A DNA stretch of 21,747 nucleotides from CAZVAP01 sp964625125 (lineage in GTDB: Bacteria; Patescibacteriota; Gracilibacteria; Absconditabacterales; Absconditicoccaceae): assembly GCA_964625125.1 (NCBI GenBank), contig CAZVAP010000009.1:1-21747 (forward strand), written 5' to 3'. How positions within the stretch are numbered: the first letter of the stretch is position 1; the number at the start of each line of letters is the position of its first letter. Positions 17,207 through 21,747 of this stretch are shown piece by piece. A model generated the notes under the pieces. That model did not search any database. It was not told the DNA's origin and was given only the letters and a program-made list of their open reading frames with translations. A program made the translations under genes and the position numbers.

Positions 17207-18526
17207 CTATTTACCTTTAAATAAAGTTCTAAAAACACCTAGTATGACTATTATATCCATCCAAATAGACCGATTTTGAAACCGATATAAATCCAATCTT
17301 GCTTCTTCGTCAAAAGGCAAATCTCTTCAGAATACCTGAGCATAACCAGTAATCCCAGGCTTTGCTGCCAAAAGCCTTTTTTGCCATTTTTTATATTTTT
17401 TTACTTCTTCTTCCAAATGAGGTCTAGGTCAAGCTACAGACATATCCCCTTTTAAAACATTAAAAAATTGAGGTATTTCATCCAATGAAGTTTTTCTTAA
17501 AATTTTTCACCAAGGCTTTACTCTTGGATCATTAGAAATTTTAAACAATACATCATCTCTCTCATTTTTATCTAATAAGTCTTTTTTAAGTTCATCAGCA
17601 TTTTCTACCATTGTTCTAAATTTATAAATTTTTATTTTTTTTCAGCCTTGTCCAATTCTTTCCGACACATAAAAAATTTTTCATTTATCATGAAACCAAA
17701 TCCGTAAAGCTATCAATATATATAACCACCAAAAAAGTAGAATAAAAACTAATGAAAACACAATATCAAAAAGTCTTTTAAAAATTTTCCACCAACCTTC
17801 TAATGGAGAAGGCTTATATTTCCAACTGATTAATGGTCAGATTCTTTCAGGAGAGTACAATATATCTTCTAAAAAATTTACATCAGGAATATGATAAACT
17901 TCAATTTGTCTTAATCTAGCCTCATCCATGATATTCTCTATCAATCAGGCATCCATATTTCATACTAAAAAAATAATATCATAATTCTTTATCTGATTTA
18001 AATCATCAATTTGATTTAATCTATAAATCTTATAATTTTTAAATTTTTGAAACAAATCATTGTAAAATTCTGTTTTCCAAACTCATATTTTATAAGGCTT
18101 TTTCTCCTCTAATTTAGAGTTCAACAAATTTAAAATAAAATCTAAAATCAGTAAAAAACAAAAAGAAAAAAATATACTCCATATAATCACCAATCTTGAA
18201 ATTCAATTTTTAAATATAAAACCATATCAAAAATAAGCCAAAAAAGTAATACTAATAGACCATAAAACAAAAACTTTTAAAAATAAATTATAATATCAAT
18301 GAATAGGTCCCTCCAATTTATAAAGATTATAAAACAATCATATTACAACAAACAAAGTTGCTGATAAAATTCAAAAAAATAAGGTCTCATAAATGTCAAT
18401 AAAAGGTATCCTCAAATGAACAAAAGGTATCAAATCTGTATGAAGCCTAATATTAACTACCCAATAAAAAACTCCAAATATAACTAAAAAATGTAAAAAG
18501 GGCCTAATTATCCTTAAATATTTCAT
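17207..18526 (-). CDS. Polyprenyl-phosphate sugar-1-phosphate transferase (bacterial sugar transferase, WbaP/EpsE type)
   Basis: A 439-residue membrane enzyme that starts glycan chains by moving a sugar phosphate from a UDP-sugar to undecaprenyl phosphate. The N-terminal half has about four membrane helices and a Rossmann-like middle (NYDIIFLVG, IEVYHIPDV). The C-terminal catalytic domain has the membrane re-entrant region, SERIGQGGKKIKIYKFRTM, RKTSLDEIPQFFNVLKGDMS, AGPRPH, KPGITGYAQVFGR and LDLY-x-FQN-x-SIWMD. The last two x positions (415 and 419) are CGG codons, where the family has an aromatic and then the near-invariant Trp of NWS. A third CGG is at 275. The Gly of QVFGR is a TGA. It follows the HD gene by 15 bases and ends in TAG. 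Confidence 0.92.
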
Positions 18527-18541
18527 TTAGAAAAAATTTCA

Positions 18542-19132
18542 TTATAAAGCTTTTAGCTTTTTATCTATTTGATCTTGTAAAATCAATAATTTTTTATAAT
18601 TTTCAGTTTCTTTGTTAGTAATAGATAATAAATAAGAAATTAAGTTTTTTTGTCTAGATAGCCATTCTTGATCGGTAAAAGTTTCATTTTTTAATACCTC
18701 TAACTCTTTTCTTAAATCATCCCCTTTTTCAAAAAATTCACCATTATAAACATTTGAAAAATCTGACATTTTCATAAGTTCTTCTAGTAAAGTTTGAGGC
18801 TTATAAGTATATTGAGTAGCTAAAATAAGTTTTTTAATTAAAGCAATTTTATCCTTATCATATCATTTAGATGTTAACCATTCTTCTGCTATTTCTGCTC
18901 CTATAGGTTCATTATTATCATAGCTTTTTATAAAACCAGTATCATGAAAAATAGCAGCTAACTGAAGTATTTCCTTTTCTTCAGGAGAAAGATTATATTT
19001 ATCAGCTAATTTAGTAGCTTCATCAAATACTGATTTTGTATGAAACCAATTATGATAATAATATCAATTTTCAGAAGTTATATTATATTTTTCTAGCAAA
19101 GATTTTACATATTCTAAAGCTTCATCTATCAT
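18542..19132 (-). CDS. HD-domain metal-dependent phosphohydrolase
   Basis: A 196-residue protein of the HD superfamily. Metal ligands show as H31 (YHNWFHT), the H63-D64 pair (LAAIFHDTGF) and a later Asp in KMSDFSN. The spacing of about 30 between the first His and HD matches small predicted HD phosphohydrolases (for example the YfbR/COG4339-type or signalling-nucleotide hydrolases). The substrate cannot be read from sequence. The second half is helical and charged (EVLKNETFTDQEWL, ITNKETENYKKLL). No signal peptide. It is first in a two-gene unit with the sugar transferase and has its own promoter at 19161-19189, just behind the terminator of the 3D-domain gene. Confidence 0.82.
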
Positions 19133-19160
19133 ACCAAACTTTTAGTAATAAATTTAGTTA

Positions 19161-19189
19161 AGTATAAAAAACTTAATCCAATAAATCAA
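19161..19189 (-). promoter_or_regulatory. Putative promoter for the HD/sugar-transferase operon
   Basis: On the minus strand TTGATT (19189-19184) and TATACT (19166-19161) with 17 bases between, 28 bases before the ATG at 19132. It sits immediately after the terminator at 19201-19227. Confidence 0.5.
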
Positions 19190-19200
19190 CTATAAATTTA

Positions 19201-19227
19201 AAAAAAGACAATCCTTAATTGATTGCC
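19201..19227 (-). terminator. Rho-independent terminator after the 3D-domain gene
   Basis: GACAATC (19207-19213) and GATTGCC (19221-19227) form a seven-base-pair stem (one G-U) around a seven-base loop, followed on the minus strand by six or seven T. It ends the transcript of the gene at 20340-19246. Confidence 0.75.
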
Positions 19228-19245
19228 TTTCCAAAATACAAATAA

Positions 19246-20340
19246 TTAATTAGTATATTTTTGAATAACCATATTTTTAAATACTTTCCTTGTTTTTGGA
19301 CCAAACCATCCGGCAGCAAATGTTTCATCACTTGAGATAATATTATTATCTAATTGAAATTTTATAACAGCTTGCTTAGTTTTTAAATCATAATATCCAC
19401 TAATTCAGCCATTATAATAACCTAACTTTTTCAAATATTTTTGCAAAATCTTAACCTCATAAGTATTATACCCCACTCATAAACCTCTTCTTAATAAAGA
19501 TAACTCTTTTTTTACTTTTTCCAATTTATAATCAGGAGAAGATACTAAAGCTGGAGAATAAGTAATACTTTGATTGAATTTAGGTTTTTTAAAAATTATT
19601 CATTTTTCTAAGAGCACCTTTCTTAATAAATGTCTAGTTTTAGGTCAAAAATATCATAACCATTTAGTTTTCAATCAGTAATCTAGCTGAAATTTAGCTA
19701 AAGCTTTTTTTGTAAGAGGACCAAAATATCAAGTGGGTCTATAAGTAAAATATCATAGTTTTTTTAAATAAATCTGCAAAATTTTAACCCATGGATCTTT
19801 TCTTCAAGTATACAATCATATTCACCACAAAGTTTTTTCAAAGAAGTTTTTAAAAATATGAAATTTAGAATAATCAAATCCCACTTTTAAAGGTTTATTA
19901 GCAGGACATACATATCAAACCATAATTTTTTTTCAAAAACTTAATGCTCTCATTAATCACATATCTCACTTTCATACCCAAATATCGATCCTATCATAAT
20001 TTTGATTCCTTTCTCACTTATGAACAATAGCTTGTCATCTATCTTCTACTTGTCCTACTCATTTTAAATCAGGAAAATAAATTTTTGTTCCAAATTTATA
20101 AGATTTAGGTGCAGCCAACATACCATTAAAAACTTTTTTTCAACTTGCACCTTTTATTCACTTTCCATTTAATTTAATTTCATCCCGATAATTACCCTTG
20201 TAATAAATTTTCTGTCCATAGATTGGAGAATAATAAGCTGATACTTTAAATACTTTTTTATAACATCCAGACAAATCAATTCCCATACCAAAACCAGTAT
20301 ATAAAGTCAGAAACAAAATAAAGAAATATATTTTTTTCAT
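19246..20340 (-). CDS. Secreted 3D-domain protein with two peptidoglycan-binding repeats
   Basis: A 364-residue protein with a signal peptide (KK, then IYFFILFLTLYTGFGMG). Residues 28-140 resemble the 3D/double-psi beta-barrel domain of MltA- and Rpf-type wall enzymes: FKVSAYYSPIYGQ, KLNGKGIKGASG, MLAAPKSYKFGTKIYFPDL, VGQVEDRGQAIV and YDRIDIWVGKGD, giving the three Asp region. Two PG_binding_1 repeats follow: the first has KILQIYLKKLGYF, ALAKFQLDYGL and YFGPKTRHLL; the second has KILQKYLKKLGYY, AVIKFQLDNN and WFGPKTRKVF. It probably binds and trims or organises the cell wall outside the cell. One CGG codon occurs at residue 52. Start at the ATG at 20340 after an A-rich leader without Shine-Dalgarno. 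It is monocistronic: tRNA-Gln and a terminator lie upstream, a terminator downstream. Confidence 0.85.
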
Positions 20341-20423
20341 TTTTTTATTTTTATTTTTATCTAAAAGATTACTACTATTTTAAAAATTTATTAAATTTAA
20401 ACAAATTAGATTATTGACTTTTT

Positions 20424-20446
20424 AAAAAAAGGTAGCATATGCCACC
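20424..20446 (-). terminator. Rho-independent terminator after tRNA-Gln
   Basis: GGTAGC (20431-20436) and GCCACC (20441-20446) pair (one G-U), with ATAT between them; read on the minus strand the hairpin is followed by seven T. It lies about 35 bases past the tRNA-Gln 3' end and would end the tRNA-Ser/CHAP/tRNA-Gln transcript. Confidence 0.75.
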
Positions 20447-20481
20447 TTTATATTTTAAAATATAAACTTTCTTAAGCCATA

Positions 20482-20554
20482 CTCGGGGAGCAGGACTCGA
20501 ACCTGCGACTTCCTGGTTCAGAGCCAGGCGTTCTACCAGCTAAACTATCCCCGA
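20482..20554 (-). tRNA. tRNA-Gln, anticodon CUG
   Basis: The 73-base cloverleaf reads on the minus strand. The acceptor stem is TCGGGGA with TCCCCGA. The anticodon stem is CCTGG/CCAGG around the loop CTCTGAA, which gives anticodon CTG. The T arm contains GGTTCGAGTCC. U1-A72 and discriminator G73 are as expected for glutamine tRNA. CCA is not encoded. It decodes CAG. It lies 13 bases after the CHAP gene stop. Confidence 0.95.
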
Positions 20555-20567
20555 TTAAAAAAGACTA

Positions 20568-21575
20568 CTAAAGGTAAATATAGCCTATAATATGAGCATC
20601 CATAGGAACCCGTCTTAATGTAACAATATATTTACCCAAAGCATTCATTTCTTCAATTAAAATTCTTTTTTTTGACCAATCAATTTTTTTTACAATTGCA
20701 ACATGTCAAGCATAATAATACCTTCTTCAACCATACTTAAATACTACAATTGCACCTACTTTAGGTACATGTCAAACAGGATAACCTGCAGCCTTAGCAT
20801 TTTGATACCAATATCTTGCATTTCAATTCCATAATTTTTTTTGTTTATGTTTAGAAATATAAGGAAACTTCTTTATAGCTACAAACCGAGTACATTGCCC
20901 TCTATAAAATCAATTATAAACATTTGGTCTGTACCGATACTTTGCAACAATATTTTTTCTATTAGAAGATAATGAAAGTCTCCTTACTACATAAGAAGAA
21001 AAATCTGGCTTTACTAAAGATTTAGTATTCTTTTTTAACCAAGCTTTATATTGAGCTTCAGTCATAGGAATAAAAACTTCATCTCAGTTTTGAAATTTGT
21101 AATTTTCAGTAACCAATCAATTAGCATCTACTATATCTTCTGGATCTAAGCCAAATTTTTTAGCTATTTGTTTTATAGTTTCTCATTTTGAAATATAAAC
21201 AAAACCTTCTTGATCAGTAATAGTTAATTTTTGTCAGGCTTTAATAATATCTGATGATAAATGATTTATTTTTTTAATATGATTAACAGTTACTCAGAAA
21301 TTAGAAGCAATCTTAGATAATGTATCACCCGGTTGAACTACATAATATAAAACACCAGGCAAATTATTATCTATATAAATATCATTTACATTTATTAAAG
21401 AATCATCAGGAATTTCTTGTTTCAATAAACTTAAATTATTGGTATAAGCTTGAACTTGTAATCAAGAAGATGTAAACTTATATGCATTTAAAATTAAATA
21501 AAAAAATCCTGTTATCACAACAAGATTTATCAATAATGAAGTAAAAGTTATTTTAGTTTTATATTTAAGCTTCAT
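20568..21575 (-). CDS. LysM-CHAP secreted cell-wall hydrolase
   Basis: A 335-residue protein. A membrane anchor or signal lies at about residues 10-30 (TFTSLLINLVVITGFFYLIL). Two LysM wall-binding repeats follow: YYVVQPGDTLSKIASNFGV to GQKLTI, and VYISKGETIKQIAKKFGL to GDEVFIP. The C-terminal CHAP amidase/peptidase domain has YRGQCT with catalytic Cys228, GYPVGHVPKVGAIVVF, and GHVAIVKKI with the catalytic His. The position after GQCT is a CGG codon (residue 230), where the family has Trp; another CGG is at 214. It should cut peptidoglycan outside the cell, e.g. during division or remodelling. It is bracketed by tRNA-Ser and tRNA-Gln with gaps of 22 and 13 bases, and its TAG stop is close to the tRNA-Gln 5' end. 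The ATG at 21575 has only AT-rich sequence before it. Confidence 0.9.
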
Positions 21576-21597
21576 CAAGCTACATTTCAAATAAAAA

Positions 21598-21684
21598 CGG
21601 AGAGGGAGGGATTCGAACCCTCGAGCCCCTTGCGGGACTAACTGCTTTCAAGGCAGCCGGTTTCAACCACTCACCCACCTCTCC
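21598..21684 (-). tRNA. tRNA-Ser, anticodon UGA
   Basis: An 87-base class II tRNA on the minus strand. The acceptor stem is GGAGAGG/CCTCTCC with discriminator G. The anticodon stem is GCTGC/GCAGT around the loop CTTGAAA, giving anticodon TGA. A long variable arm (GTCCCGCAAGGGGC) follows, and the T arm has GGTTCGAATCC. It decodes UCA and is not a suppressor of UGA. CCA is not encoded. Confidence 0.95.
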
Positions 21685-21699
21685 ATTCAGGTAAGATGT

Positions 21700-21727
21700 A
21701 ATATAAACATTTAGATATATTTTTCAA
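21700..21727 (-). promoter_or_regulatory. Putative promoter for tRNA-Ser, CHAP and tRNA-Gln
   Basis: On the minus strand TTGAAA (21727-21722) and TATATT (21705-21700) with 16 bases between, about 16 bases before the tRNA-Ser 5' end. No other promoter pattern is visible before the CHAP gene or tRNA-Gln, so one transcript is likely. Confidence 0.55.
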
Positions 21728-21747
21728 GTTTTTTATTTTAAAATAAA

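Noticed and set aside
21598..21684. tRNA-Ser with anticodon UGA as a UGA-decoding tRNA
   Set aside because: Anticodon UGA pairs with UCA, a normal serine codon; a UGA-reading tRNA needs anticodon UCA and is not in the window.
1..21747. CRISPR arrays, insertion sequences or rRNA genes
   Set aside because: No regularly spaced repeats, transposase motifs or rRNA sequence were seen on either strand.

Overview
This AT-rich window (by eye roughly a quarter G+C, not computed) comes from a bacterium that reads UGA as glycine, i.e. genetic code 25. That code is known from the candidate phyla Absconditabacteria (SR1) and Gracilibacteria (BD1-5). With the standard code nearly every gene breaks at in-frame TGA. 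With TGA = Gly the pieces join into full-length recognisable proteins, and the TGA codons fall on invariant glycines: all three Gly of a Walker A loop, the GGC of a MurA-like enzyme, and the Gly of an EF-hand loop. Every gene with a visible 3' end stops at TAA or TAG. CGG also looks recoded, probably to Trp, because it sits where CHAP hydrolases (GQCT-W) and bacterial sugar transferases (N-W-S) have a conserved Trp. As I recall, CGA/CGG to Trp was proposed for Absconditabacterales, which favours that lineage.

Layout. (1) 1-1865: a small partial gene, then an abnormal join in which a type IV secretion/VirD4-like ATPase runs out of frame into the C-terminal part of an acylneuraminate cytidylyltransferase. 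(2) 1890-4890: an HI0933-type flavoprotein (minus) divergent from an ECF sigma factor and FecR-like membrane anti-sigma pair (plus) that ends at a strong terminator. (3) 4890-7392: aspS and adk (minus). (4) 7458-9464: a WecA/MraY-like transferase overlapping a PrsW-like intramembrane protease (plus), meeting (5) a MurA-like gene (minus) tail to tail. (6) 10676-11761: two unrecognised small genes set off by hairpins. (7) 17182-11765 (minus): a tight run of dnaN, a prepilin, a membrane-anchored MoxR ATPase, a two-helix membrane protein, a large prepilin with an EF-hand loop, a winged-helix/nucleotidyltransferase-like protein and a charged helical protein. (8) 19189-17207 (minus): an HD hydrolase and a polyprenyl-phosphate sugar transferase. 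(9) 20340-19246 (minus): a secreted 3D/peptidoglycan-binding protein. (10) 21727-20424 (minus): tRNA-Ser(UGA), a LysM-CHAP wall hydrolase and tRNA-Gln(CUG), probably one transcript.

The theme is the cell envelope: lipid-carrier sugar transferases, a MurA-like enzyme, two wall-active secreted proteins, two prepilins, and a possible stress circuit (ECF sigma, anti-sigma, PrsW-like protease). Putative sigma70 promoters repeatedly show a TTGNNN box, 16-17 bases, then a TATAAT-like box. Few starts have a Shine-Dalgarno sequence. No CRISPR array, insertion sequence or rRNA was seen, and no intergenic gap exceeds about 150 bases.
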